This document shows positions 1 through 11,000 of a stretch of DNA of 64,000 nt, in pieces. The stretch lies in NCBI GenBank assembly GCA_025917655.1, contig CP084611.1, forward strand, positions 3,534,001 to 3,598,000. Reading direction: 5' to 3'. A program made the position numbers and the translations under genes. The notes beneath the pieces were generated by a model. The model saw only the letters and a program-made list of their open reading frames with translations. It did not search any database and had not been told where the DNA came from. This DNA comes from Chlorella sorokiniana (taxonomy: Eukaryota; Chlorophyta; Trebouxiophyceae; Chlorellales; Chlorellaceae). The stretch's first letter is position 1; each line of letters begins with the position of its first letter.

Positions 1-1703
1 AACAGGGGGAGGAGGTGTGCCACACAGGAGCGACAGAGGGTTGATGCGCCCGCAGCGGCAGCGAGGGAACCCTGAGGCGGGCGGGCGGCGCGTGACGGGG
101 CAGCGCCGGCGCTGCGTGGCCCAGGCGCGTCGCTGGCTTGGGCATCCGCCCGATACCCCCGCCAGAGCTGCAAGGAGCAGCGGCAGCGCCTGCGCCGCGC
201 CTGCCCACCTCGCACCAGGCCTTGAACAGGGCTGGGTTGGGCGCCTCTCGTCGCGCGCGCCGTCGTAGGCGGTGCACATGTTGGCGGCCACCAGACCCCC
301 TGGTCCTCCAGCTTCTGCATGAAGTGTGAGCGCCAGCGCAGCCGCGCCGTGAAGGCCGCCAGGTCCTTCAGGCCCACGCCGCCGCCGCCAGGCGCTCCGC
401 CGTCCGCTGCCTCGCCCTCCTCCTCTGCCGGCTGTGCCGCGCCGCCATCGCTGTCCGCGGTGAGGTCAACCACTTCCACTTCGCCTGCTGTGCCGCCATC
501 CGCTGCCGCTGCCGCCTGCTTGCTGGTGCGCTGCCGCTTCGCGCCTCCTGGTGCAGCCTTGCCCGCCGCGGCTCTGCCCCCGAGGCCGAGGGCGCAGAGC
601 CCGCACCCGTTGCAGCCTTGCCTGCCGCCTTGCCGCTGCCACGTTTGGCGGCGGCCCCTTTTGCTGCGCGCAGCACGTCCGCCGCTGCCTGGGTGCGCTG
701 GTACACGTTGCGCAGGCTGATGCAGCCCCAGGCCAGGTAGGGCGAGGCGGGAGCAGCCGTCCCAGGCCGTCACCGGGCTGCTCATGTTGCGGGAGTAGCC
801 GGCGGCGCGGGCCCCCAGGAAGGAGCTGAGCAGGCGCTGCGCCTCGCCCTCCCCGCCTGCGGGGGCCCAGGGGCGCAGGCGGTATAGGCGCCACAGGTGG
901 ATGTGCCTGAGGTGCAACGGACACGGGCAAGCAGCCCCTGCTCGCCCCGCCCCGTATGCCCCCTCCCCCCCCGCCTCACCCTTCATGGCCCCGGGCTTGG
1001 GCTTCCCCCTCGCCCCCAGCTCCGAGGGCCCCCACAGCCGCCCGCCCTCCAGCTCCTCCACGCAGCGCAGCAGGGTGGGGGCGGGTGCATGGGCTGCTCC
1101 ATGAACTGCGTCCAGCGCTTGGCCCAGCCGTCGCGGCTCGGCAGGTTGCGCATCACGCCTGGCATGTCAGCGACAGCAGGGGGAGGCGCGGCAGGGTGAG
1201 ACAGTTCCCCTGCGCAAGTTTACCCCGCACTGTTGATAGCTAGCCCCAAGCTGCCGCGTTGGAGTTCAGTCACTGCGGCAGCCAGCACACCCGTCTGCGG
1301 CAGCTCCGTCCATGCCACGCCCCGCTCTTGCGCCCAGGCCGCCACCGCCGCGTTCCTTGCCGTCACCGCAGGCGTGCCCGTCTCTTCGTGGCTCCACAGC
1401 TGGGCGATGCCCCCTGTCACGCCCGCGGCAGGCAGCTCCGTGGCATGCAAAGCCGCCAGCACCTCTGCCGCCTCGCCATGGCGCAGCACCAGGCGGCCGC
1501 CCCTCTGCTCCAGCGCAGCGCGCAGCTCCGCCAGGCTGTCGTTGATGAACTGGATGTGCACGGCACCACAGTCGTGGGCAGCGCAAAGGGAGGGCTCGTA
1601 CACGTAGAGCACCACCAGGGGCAGGCCGCTCCCCCACCGCGGCCGCCAGCGCAGAGTGGTCGGCGAGGCGCAGGTCGCGCTTCAGCCACACCACGCTGGC
1701 CAT
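1..1703 (-). CDS. Cryptochrome/photolyase family flavoprotein (3' part outside window)
   Basis: This is a photolyase-homology protein that would bind FAD and either repair pyrimidine dimers with blue light or act as a photoreceptor. The ATG at 1703 opens with MASVVWLKRDLRLADHSAL, the classic photolyase N-terminal strand. The alpha/beta domain follows (FINDSLAELRAAL, LWSHEETG, TELPQTGV), and then the linker RNLPSRDGWAKRW near 1.1-1.16 kb. The FAD-binding helical domain appears at 0.65-0.85 kb with YSRNMSSPVTAWDGCSRL and SPYLAWGCISLR, then FTARLRWRSHFMQKLEDQ near 0.32 kb and NPALFKAWCE near 0.21 kb. The C-terminal W-rich core lies beyond the left edge. The HEETG and QTGV style resembles the bacterial/cyanobacterial-type photolyase-like branch more than plant CRY1 or (6-4) enzymes. 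This is an impression from motifs only. At least two one-base frame changes lie inside exons. Whether it repairs DNA or senses light cannot be told here. Confidence 0.88.
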
Positions 1704-2039
1704 CGTTGCCTCAGGCGCCTGATTGCAGATCGACGGAAGCTCCAACGGAGTTGCCACGCAGGGTGTGTGGCTGGGCGGGACAAGCGCGAGTGAGCCCGCA
1801 AGCCTACGACTCCAACACCTTCCAAAATGATTGCAACTTGCGGTACTGCGCAATAATTGACGAAGTAATATCATGAATGCCCTGAAACTCCGCAAGCAGG
1901 AGCAATTATTGCAGCTAGTCCCTGCCAGGGGCGCAGGCGCCAGCCTGAACATTCGTGAGAGATCCACGGCATAAGGCAGTTGTCCTTCATTCCTTAATTG
2001 CGTACGTCTGTTATCTTAAAAACAGCTCACAAGCCACTT
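1704..2039. other. Spacer between photolyase start and TruB stop
   Basis: This 336-base stretch holds the photolyase 5' region and the TruB 3' region, with both genes on the minus strand. It is more AT-rich than its surroundings around 1.81-2.03 kb. I see no further gene and no clear TGTAA signal for TruB. Confidence 0.5.
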
Positions 2040-3663
2040 CTAGCCTGCCTGCACGCCAGCTGCTGCCTCTTGGCCTGCCTCCATCGCTGGCCCGCCCAGC
2101 TGCTGCTCCTGGCCCCGCCCCTCGGCCTCCCTGCGCTGCTGCCGCTGCTCGGTCAGCTGCTGCGCCAGCTGCTGCATGTCCCAGGCCGCCCCCACCTCGT
2201 ACTCGCCGACGGCCTCGCGGCGCAGGGCGGTGAGGTGGGCCGCGGTGCCGCAGGCGCGCCCAGGTCGTGGGCCAGGGAGCGGATGTAGGTGCCCTTGCTG
2301 CACACCACGTCAAAGTGCACGTGCTGCGGCTGCGACGCGTCGCGCCACAGGTGGAAGCGGTGCACGGTGACGGAGCGGGGCTGGCGCTCCACCTCCCTGC
2401 CCTTGCGGGCTGCCTCGTACAGCTTCTGGCCGCCGACCTGGTGGTGAAGGGGGGCCGGCGCGTGGGGCGTGGGGGCGTCATGGGCTTGGGGCAGGCATGG
2501 GCCGGCAGCAGCCTGGACATGGCGCACACGGTGTGCACATAGCGGCAGTCCAGCGCGGGTCGGCTGCCTGGCGGCCCACCTTGATGGCTGAGTACATGGG
2601 GGCAGCTGCTGGATGTCGCCCAGCAGGCCGTCCCGCGCGCGCAGCAGGTCGTCATCTGTCGCAGGGGGCGGGGGGGGTGGCGCATGGCCAGGCGCGCAGT
2701 GGAAACGCCCGCCTGCAAGGCTCCGTCAGCCTGCTGCATGTTCGCCTGCAGGAAGCCTGCCGGCCGCGCCGTTGCATGCGCCTGGTGCAGCTTTGCATGC
2801 TGCCGGCATGTGCCAGCCTGCCTGCCCGCACAGCCGCGCTCCCCACCGCACTTGCCTGCCACTTGCACCCCCACCGACCCCCACCTGTCACGTGCTGCCA
2901 GGGCAGGCGCTCCTCAACCGGCGTTTCAGCGTCGTAGGACGGCGTGCCCTCCCCAGGCGCAGGCTGCCGCTGTAGCGCTTGGTCATGGCCATGAAGGCGT
3001 CCACCGCCTTGGTTCCGCGCCCCACGCACACAATGAGCAGGCCAGTGGCCATTGGGTCCAGGGTGCCTGCGGGGTGGGAATGGGGAGTGGTGAGGGGGCG
3101 GCGGCGGCGTCACGCGTGTTCCACGCAAGGCGGGCAGCAAGGTGAGCTCAACGAGGTGGGTGTGGGACAGCAAAGCGCCAGCTGGCGGGTGCTGCCTCCT
3201 GCTAGCACCCACCTGCATGGCCAACTTTGACTTCCCGGTTCTTCTTGCGCAGCAGGGCCGCCAGTGCGCCACGCAGCTTGCCACACACGTCAAACGACGT
3301 CCAGCCCGGGGGCTTGTCCACCAGCAGCACCGCGTTGTCCCAGGCAGACATGTCGCCCGGTACAGCGGGCGGGGAGACGGGCGTGGGCATGACCAGCTGC
3401 TTGCGCTTCTTGGGGCTGCTGCCCTGCGTGGGGCCATCAGCTGGGCGCCGTGCCTGCTGGGCAGCGGGCGCTGCAGCATTCTGCTGTCCTGCTAGTCCTG
3501 ACACCCCGCTGCCGACAGCGCAAGCTCCTGTGCTGACCGTGCAGCGCTGCTTCTTGAGTAGTGGGACGAGGTCTGACATTCGCATCAAGGCACTGGGCAC
3601 TCGGGACCCTGCGGCAACGGCGGCGGAGGGCAGGTCGTCAAACGCGGCTTTGCAGACAACCAT
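2040..3663 (-). CDS. truB: tRNA pseudouridine-55 synthase, TruB family
   Basis: The enzyme converts U55 in the T-loop of tRNA to pseudouridine. A bacterial-type TruB in an alga usually serves chloroplast or mitochondrial tRNA. I use the ATG at 3663 ([10 protein letters not shown]) because the longer reading upstream has no ATG. Exon 1 ends in [18 protein letters not shown] and VKVGH. Exon 2 starts at 3066 and carries the family signature [20 protein letters not shown], whose D is the catalytic aspartate, followed by [20 protein letters not shown]. Further exons give PPMYSAIK (2.6 kb), [17 protein letters not shown], and [15 protein letters not shown] with [11 protein letters not shown] at the C-terminus. 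One base is missing from the C run before PPMYSAIK. The first ~100 residues are low-complexity and could contain an organelle transit peptide. It starts 316 bases from the divergent CINP-like gene. Confidence 0.93.
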
Positions 3664-3979
3664 TGATGATTTGCGCTTCTTTAAACTAACAATTTTCACC
3701 TAAAGCGGCCCTAAGCAGCCTGGGGCTTCTGCCCAACATGAGCAGAGGTGCAGAGCGGATGACAGCGCTCCTGCTTGACCCAATGTGGCGATGACAGTTG
3801 TCAGATATCAAGGATGGCCTAATGAGCTTGCAATTCGGCCATACAAGGGAGAGCCGGGACAGCGCATGCGCAGCAGTGCAAATTGCAGTGCATTCGTTTT
3901 TTTGTATCCCATTGCCTCAACAATACATGATCATATGTCACATGTGAATTAGGCGAGCCAGGTGTCCTCGACAAGCGAA
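3664..3979. promoter_or_regulatory. Divergent promoter region, truB / CINP-like
   Basis: The 316 bases between two ATG codons pointing away from each other must hold both 5' UTRs and both promoters. The stretch is clearly less GC-rich than the flanking exons. No firm TATA element was assigned. Confidence 0.55.
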
Positions 3980-4995
3980 ATGGCGACTCCGCTCGAGCTG
4001 AGAAACAGGAGGCGTGAGGCGCAGGTAAGAGTTGATTGATTGTGCAATCCAGGAGGCAATGATGATTGAGTTGCACCATGTCGTGAGTTCTCTCCTAACT
4101 GTACCCCTGGTTTGCAGCGAGCGGTGCGCCTGGCTGTGAACGCTATGAATGCGGCTCTAGATGACTGGAAGGTACGGTTCTTGCATCTTCCACAGACAAG
4201 TCATGTCTGTAGCTTGTGTGGTCATGCGTGTGCATTCAATTTCAATGCCCTTTGCCGTGCAGAGCGCAGTGAGCGAGGGGCGGCGCCATGCCACCGCCCT
4301 GACCAACGCCGTGCTCACTGAGGCCCACCTGCCCGCACTGCCCCTGGGCCTGCTGGCGGGGTGCCCAACTTACGGCAGGCAGCGGCAGCCAAACTGGTGC
4401 AGCAGCAGACGACTGCTTTGCAAGAGCTAGCAGCATGCCTGCAGCAGCTGCAGGCCGCGGTGGCAGGCCTTGCGGAGGCGTCAGCCAGCCTGCTGCAGCT
4501 GCTGGATGCGGAGGCAGACCGGCCAGTGCTGGCGGATGGGGCAGTGTTTGCGACGCTGTCGATGCAGCTGGTGAGCGGCATGGTCCAGGATGTGCACAGC
4601 ATGCACCAGGAGGAACTGGCTGTCAAGTCAGCTGTGTGTCAAGGCTTTGAACAAATACTGGGTGAGCTGGGCAGCTGGGCAGCGACCGCCTCTGCAAGGG
4701 AGCCCCACTCCCGGTTGGCTGACACCACATGCCACACGTCTGTGCACGCCCTTGAGCAGTGGCACACTTTCATCAGACATGCTTGCCCCTGCAGGGAGCT
4801 GCGCGCCGCGGAGAAGAAGGCGCGCGAGGCGGAGAAGACCCCGCCGGCATCGGCGCGGCGGCGGCACAGCGCGAGCAGCGCTTACGCCGCACGATGCAGG
4901 TGTACCTGACGGCGTGGGTGCTGTCGCCAAGGGTGGACGAGCGGCTGGCGGAGGCGCACCTGGCTCGGCTGGGCGCGGAGATGAAGGGCTTCTAG
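3980..4995 (+). CDS. CDK2-interacting protein (CINP)-like protein
   Basis: CINP is a small, mostly helical protein linked in animals to replication origins, ATR signalling and ribosome assembly with the AAA ATPase SPATA5. Short exons start at ATG 3980 (MATPLELRNRRREAQ), then RAVRLAVNAMNAALDDWK, then SAVSEGRRHATALTNAVL. The main exon is a coiled coil (ALQELAACLQQLQAAVAGL, ASASLLQLLDAE) followed by MVQDVHSMHQEELAVKSAVC. The last exon ends RRTMQVYLTAWVLSPRVDER with AHLARLGAEMKGF and a stop at 4993-4995. The order of elements matches animal CINP: an N-terminal W-containing helix, a central coiled coil, a K/R-T-V element, then a YL-x-W-x-xxP-x-VD tail. Length is in the usual range (~210-240 residues). 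One frame change sits near 4840. The assignment rests on motif order, not on an alignment score. Confidence 0.6.
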
Positions 4996-5096
4996 CAGCA
5001 CGCGTGGCTGTGCTGCGTGTTTTCCTCTTTGTGCTGTTTGATCTCTTTGCGCTGCACCGCGCCTTTCTGAAGTGCAAGCCCCGGCTTGAGGCCCCT

Positions 5097-5101
5097 TTAC
5101 A
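5097..5101 (-). terminator. TGTAA polyadenylation signal for the RsfS gene
   Basis: The green-algal consensus TGTAA is present on the minus strand 26 bases after the RsfS stop codon, which is a typical distance. Confidence 0.6.
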
Positions 5102-5126
5102 TGCAGTGCTGCCGCGCGCCGTGTGG

Positions 5127-6617
5127 TCAGCTCAGCGTGTCCAGCGTGTGCAGCGTGGCCATGGGCGCCACGCGGCGCAGGTTGGACCCGTCTGGCCGCC
5201 CCCACAGCTCCTCCAGCGCGTACTCCTGCCTGTAACCCTCCAGGAACACGTGTGCCACCACGCTGCCTGCGTCAACCACCAACCACTCGCTGCCTTGCTG
5301 CAGAGGGTACAGCAGGGAGGCAGGGTGGCGTGAGAGGTGGCGGCGATGCAGCTGCACGGCAGGCGGCCGCGATCAGCCAGCACTGGCGAGATCGGGGTGA
5401 GGGCCGCACTGCGCAGCCCCCCCCCCCCACCCACACCTGGCCGCCCTCGATGGCGGGCGCCACTCCAGGCGCCACCTCCCGCGCCCGCGCCTTGACCGCG
5501 TGCAGCACCGCCCCTGCCAGCATCTGCGCCAGCTGCTGGCTGCGCGCCGTGGCCAGCACCATGAAGTCGGTGAAGGGGCAGCGGCCGCGCACGTCCAGGA
5601 TCACGACGTCGTCCGCCCGCGCACCTGGGGCAGGGGGCGGTGGGCAGGGGCAGGGGTGGGCAGCAGACAGCAATGCAGCAGCCGTGGGAGCGCGCCATGT
5701 CTGCAGCACATCCTGGGTCGCAGTACGGCGAATGCATGTGGCGCCGTGAGCGTTTGATGTGCACGGTGCGCAGCTGCCACGGCCCCCTCCCTCAAGCGGC
5801 TCACTCGCAAGGATGTCGGCCACTTCATCGGCGGTGAAGATGGCGGCAAACTGGGCGCGCTGCACCATGTCGCGGTGTGCTTCGGGCAGGCTGGATGCAG
5901 GGGCGCCAGCCCCTCCCCGCTCAGCAGCAGCAGCCAGCTGGCGTGCTATGGCTTGCTGCGCAGCCACTTGCCGCCGGCTCACCAGCCTGCTTTGCAGCAT
6001 GGGGGAGGCCGGGAGAGGGCAGCGTGCACGGCTCAGTCATGCCCTCCGCAGCAAGTGCAGAGCAGGCACACACAACCCAGCATCCCCACCGCACCCTTCC
6101 TTCACTTCTGCCGCTGCCCGCTCCACAGCTGCCTGCTCCGCAGCCGCCGCCGCTTCGGCGCTGCCCAGCCGCAGCAGGCGCTCCACCAGCACCTCCTTGC
6201 TGCCGCGGGTGTCGGCCGCCAGGCGGTCCAGCAGGGATCGCAGCATGTCAGGCGGAGCGCACGCAGCGCCGTCCTGGTAATACGCGGCGTACGCTTCGCC
6301 CCCGGGTTGGCCTCCTGCAAGGCCGCCAGGATGGTGTCCACGGTGCTGGCACTCCTGCATGCGGAGCAACCTGGTTGTGAGGCAGGGTGCAAAGGAAATG
6401 GGCCCCACACCCTGCGGTTCAAAGGCGCAGGAAGCAACTGCCACCCCGCTCACTTTTGCACGGTTTCGTGCTGAAGAATGATTTCGTGCAGCTGCGGATT
6501 CAGTTGGTGTATCGTATCCAGATCTGGCAGGCGCATCTGTGGCTCCGGCTCATCAAAGAGATCATCTGGCAGGCGACCAAACTGTTCGGGCTGCTGCCCG
6601 CCGCCGCTGCCAGCCAT
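5127..6617 (-). CDS. rsfS: Ribosomal silencing factor RsfS / Iojap-like
   Basis: RsfS/Iojap binds uL14 on the large ribosomal subunit and blocks subunit joining. Plant and algal members act in plastids or mitochondria. The core domain is split over the last exons: ADDVVILDVRGRCPFTDFMV near 5.6 kb, ATARSQQLAQMLAGAVLHAV, then WLVVDAGSVVAHVFLEGYRQ with EYALEELWG and a stop at 5127-5129. The upstream exons (6.1-6.6 kb) carry FGRLPDDLFDEPEPQM, TVDTILAALQEANPG and AAYYQDGAACAPPDMLRSLL. They form a long N-terminal extension consistent with an organelle-targeted protein. I start at ATG 6617 (MAGSGGG). A plausible extension upstream is discussed in the findings. A one-base loss in a G run near 6.30 kb splits the ANPG/GEAY junction. 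Confidence 0.9.
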
Positions 6618-6929
6618 CGCCGCCGCGATAGTCTCTGGACACCTGGGCGTGCCATAGCTGTTGCAAACTTTCCAAAACCAGGGGCAAGGCGCGCTCAGGG
6701 TGCAGCGGCGGGCCGCTGCTCCCCATCTGCCCCAGTCGCCGTGCCAACGCAAGCATGTCTGTATCGCCACAACGGCGCAAACCCTTTCGCAGTGGCAATC
6801 CGATTGAGAAGGTGCCATTATTGTCGGGGCATTTTACATGCGAACTCGGCAGCAGCAGTACGATGGTCGCCGTGCACTTCACATGGTTCAATTCTACGCG
6901 GTGCAGAGGTGTAGATTCGAGGTGATAAC
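6618..6929. promoter_or_regulatory. Divergent 5' region, rsfS / BORCS5-like
   Basis: These 312 bases separate two outward-facing start codons. Part of the stretch (about 6.62-6.77 kb, minus strand) is GC-rich and reads LARRLGQMGSSGPP followed by LPLVLESLQQLW, so it may be RsfS coding sequence instead of promoter. Confidence 0.4.
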
Positions 6930-8020
6930 ATGGGACAATCGCTGAGCTCGGAGGGAGGGCTTCCGGAACTGATCACTGTCCAAGAAGGCCAAGCCGGCGC
7001 TTCTGCACAGGATGATGGAGCGTTTTTGCGTCAAGTTGCAGAGTTGCGGCATGTGAGGCCCGCAGCACGCGTTGTCTATAGCGCAGCGAACGCCCTGCGG
7101 GGCGGGGTGGTGGCCGACGCGCGCTTGCCTCGTCCGCTGCACTGCAGTCGTTGCCCATCCTGCCAGGCAGTGTGGCTGATCCCAGCAGCAGCACATGGTC
7201 CAAGACCCTTGCGACAAGCTCTCTCAGCAGTGGCAGCAGCAGTAGTACCAGTAAGTCGCATTCGCTTCGTCCACCTGTTCTGAGAAAGCAGAGGCCCTGT
7301 CCCATGCGCTGCAAGCTATGTGCTCCCCCGCCAAATCCAGGTGTCCTGGGCACTCATCTTGACCCTACGCCCCTTAATCAACTCGTGGAGGACTATCAGC
7401 TTCTCACGGTGGCATTGCCGCCGGATCGTTGAGCGCCAGGTGGGGGCAAGCGGCGATGCTATTCAAGCTCTCTCTTGCTGCTGCAGGTACCAAGTCAACT
7501 CCCGGTGCTGTTTCCTTACTTGGTGCAGGAGCAGCTGAATGCCGCAGTCCCACAGGCCGAGGAGCGGGCGGTGCAGCTGCAGCAGCGGGTGGCAAGGGTG
7601 TGCCGGGATGCTGCGGCCGCACAGGCAAACATGGCCGCTGTGCAGGACATCCGTCGCGAGCTGGCGGAGCTGACGATGCGCCTGCAGCGGCTTCACAGCT
7701 CCATCGCCGAGTTAAACGAGTTGGCAGCAGAGCAGGAGTGCCAACAACCGCAGCAGCAAGGCTTACAAGAGGCCGCGCAGCGGGGCAGCCGGGAGCAGGT
7801 CGTCCAGCAGCCTCGAGAGGAGCAGCTTCGCGAGGGGCAGCACGAGCACCAAGGACCAGACCCACCCCCGGCACATGACGGCAGCGGGTGCCCAGACTCC
7901 CCACTACATGGCAGTGGCTGGTGCGGCCATGGCGTTGCAAGCGGACCGCAAAGTGCGGACTGCAAGATAAGGTTGCAGTGTGATATAACAAACAGGTTGC
8001 CAGCAAAAAGCAAGGTGTGA
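6930..8020 (+). CDS. BORCS5-like coiled-coil protein with N-myristoylation signal (tentative)
   Basis: The protein begins MGQSLSSEGG. Gly2 and Ser6 fit the N-myristoyltransferase consensus, so the product may be lipid-anchored to a membrane. Exon 1 runs to a GTAAGT donor near 7.25 kb and ends in a serine-rich stretch (SSLSSGSSSST). Exon 2 begins after the TGCTGCAG at about 7.49 kb with SQLPVLFPYLVQEQL and a coiled coil (AQANMAAVQDIRRELAELTM, RLQRLHSSIAELNELA), then a Q/E-rich tail and a stop at 8018-8020. Myristoylated BORCS5 (LOH12CR1), the subunit that attaches the BORC complex to lysosomes, has the same layout: MGxxxS start, disordered N-part, C-terminal coiled coil. The likeness is in architecture, so the name is tentative. 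The exon 1 frame is unclear around 7.1 kb. The stop lies 26 bases from the convergent coatomer gamma stop. Confidence 0.5.
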
Positions 8021-8046
8021 GAGAGCGTGCTGCCTAAAGGGGGCGC

Positions 8047-11000
8047 CTAAGCCTCCTGGATGATGGCATGGATGGCTTCCGACACGTCGGGCGACTCGGA
8101 GCGCACCGCCAGCTTCATTGCCACGTTGCGCCCGGCGTCGATGCCAAAGGCCAGGCGCACCAACACCGCGGCGTCGCCCACAACCACGCCCGACAGCAGC
8201 AGCGTGTGGCTGCGCGCGTTGGGCGGCACCGCGTCGCTCCCCTCGCACGCCTGCATGCCCAGGATGCGCCCAACCGCCTCCACCGCGTCCTGCACGACAC
8301 ACACGCGCGGCGCGCCACACAGGCAGCAGGTTGGGCGGGCGGTGGGGTGGGCCAGTGCAGGATTGGCCGCCCCAGCTTGACGCGAGGCAGCAGACAATCC
8401 TGCGCGGGCTCTCCTCCGCGGGTCAGCGGAGGCGCCAGCAAGCGCCTGCACCCACCTGCAGCGAGTCCCTCTGCCCGATGCCGTAGTCGTCCACCAGCTC
8501 GCTCTCCTCGGGCAGCGCGTCCCAGGCGGCGCGGAAGTTGGGCGTGAAGGAGGGGCGGATGTAGTCGGCCGCCGCCACCTCCACGTCCTCCAGCTGGTAC
8601 TCATCATCGTAGCCCTCCTCCTCCGCCTCGCCTGCGGCCCGGTGGCAGACATGACAGGCGCGTGAGCGCGTCGTGGGCAAAACATGCAGGCAGGGCCTGC
8701 TGCAGGTCCACCAGTGGCCCAACGCTGAGCCACCGCCTCCCCCTTGCCCCCAGCGCCGCCCACCCGTGGAGGGGTCGATCTCCTTGACCCGGAAGCGCAG
8801 GGTGCACACAAAGCGGCCCAGCGCCATGGAGCCAGGCGGGCGGGCCAGCACCACGTAGGTTTGGCCCGCGCCGCCATCCACCCCGGGCATCACCGCCAGC
8901 GGCAGCACCAGCTCCTCGCTGAACTCCTCCTGCAGGTTTGTGGGTGGTGGTGGTGGTGGTGGGGAACTGTGCGGGGCACCCGCACCTTGGCCGCCGGCGG
9001 GCCTCAAGCCCGCAGCCCCGGTGCCTCCTCAACTGGCCACGCTTGCTGCTCCCAACCCCTTGGGGCGCTGCCTCCGCTCCTGGCTCAACGGCGGGCCGCC
9101 CCGTGCACGCAGCGCACGCTGTGGCACCCTGCGTCCCCCTCCTCCCCCCTCTCACCGCTTCTGCCAGGTCCACCGCCACGCTGACGCCCTCCAGCACCTG
9201 CTCCCGCACCGTGTTGGTGCAGTTGAACTGCAGCACCAGGTGGCCCTCCAGCACGTGCCGCACGCACACCACCTTGTACTCCGTCTCCTCCTCGGTCAGC
9301 TGCGCGAGCAACGCAGGAAGGGGGGCCGGGGGAGGAGGCACAGGGTCAAAACGGGCGCAGGAGGGGCAGGAGGCGTGGCAAGGAAGGCACCGGCCTGCCA
9401 GCGCCGCTGCACCACATCCCACAGAGCGCTGCCCCGCCACGAGGCACAATACCTGCACCGGCGCGCAGGTCTTGAACACCGGCCCCAGTGCTGCCAGCTG
9501 CGGCACCGCCTTGAGCATCTCCGCGTACTCGTCCGCATGCGTCTCGGGGCGCTGGGCCCAGACAGGCCCGCCGCCACCGCCGCCGCCAGGCCCTGCGGCT
9601 TGGGCTTGGCCTTGGCTGGAGAGGGTGCCACCACCTCGGGCACGCTCGCCTGTGCAGCAGGGTGGGGGAGAGATGGGGAGAGGGGGTGGGTGAGAGGGTG
9701 GGTGTCGGGGTGGGGTGGCAGGGAAACAAGGCCCCACTGTCGTTGCAGTGGCCGCTGCCTTGCTACCCGCTGCCCCGCCGGCCCAGGCCAGCCCGCACCA
9801 CCCACCAGGTCAAAGGGCTGGTCCTGGTCGGCAGCATCCAGGTACTGCTGCAGCGCCGCCTCCAGCCCCTTGGCTGGGATGCGCCACTGCGGGTCCACGC
9901 TGTCGGCGCCCTGCGGCGCGCGCTGCAGCTGGTACAGGTACAGCGTGGCGCGGTCCCGCACCTGCGCGCAGGAGGCGGCGGCGCCGGGGCAGCCATGCCA
10001 TGTCAGCACCCCGCCTGCTCTTGTACATGCTTCTTGCTCTGGCACACCTCAGCATGCACGCACCACCAGCCCCCCGGCCCCCCACACCTCGTCGTCGTTG
10101 TCGTACAGCGCGCGTTTGAGCAGCAGGATGACGCGGTCAAGCAGGTCGGGGCAGTGCGCCCCAAAGCGGGCCAGGGAGGACAGCGCCGCCGCGCGCACAG
10201 TCGCATTCTCCAGAATCACGCGGTTGTAGATGTAGCGGATGTAGCGGGCTGCGGGGCGGCGGGGCTCACGGTGAGGGAGCACGAGGCTAGCACGCAGGTG
10301 GGTGGCTCGACGGGGCCTGCAAAGCGACCAGACCGCGGTCCCCCAGGGAGCCGGCAGCGCAGCGGGGGGGGCTCGCCTGGGTCCTTGGTGCGCGGGCCCT
10401 CCTCCCCCAGCAGGTGCAGGATCTGGACGGACAGGAAGGTGAACTCGCAGTCCTCGATGAACTCGCACAGCTGGGCCAGCCCCATCTCCTTGGCCTCGGG
10501 GATGTCGCGGATGAGCACCAGGATGGCGTCCACGATCGCCTTCTTGTACTCAAACCCGCCGTCCTCGCGCAGCACGTTGGACAGGAAGTTCATCAGGCCG
10601 CGGTACTTCTGCGGGGAGCGGGGGGGAGTTGCCGGGGGCTCAGGGTCGTGCACCAGGGGAGGCGTGAGGGGGTGAGGTGGGGTGTGCATGCACGTGCTCC
10701 TGCTGGCAGCGGAGAGCCCGGCGCTGCTTGGGCAGGCGCAGCGCACCTGGGGGAACTTGAGGCACAGCGCCTTGATCGCCTCCACCACCACCACCTTGAA
10801 CTCATCCGCGATCTCCCCATGAAGCCGCCAATCTGCTTGAGCAGGCGGTCTATGGACGACTCGTTGCCCGTCTTCAGCAGCGTGGTGATGGCCTGCGCAG
10901 GGGCGACGAGGCGGGGACGGGTCACGACCTGCTGAGCGCCACGCAGCAGGCCGGCAGCACCGCCTGCCAAACGCAGGGCGCGCATGCCCTGCTGCAACCA

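Noticed and set aside
8940-10229. 429-codon plus-strand open frame
   Set aside because: It is antisense to coatomer gamma exons and introns, with Arg/Ala/His-rich composition and no recognisable domain. It is a GC-content shadow.
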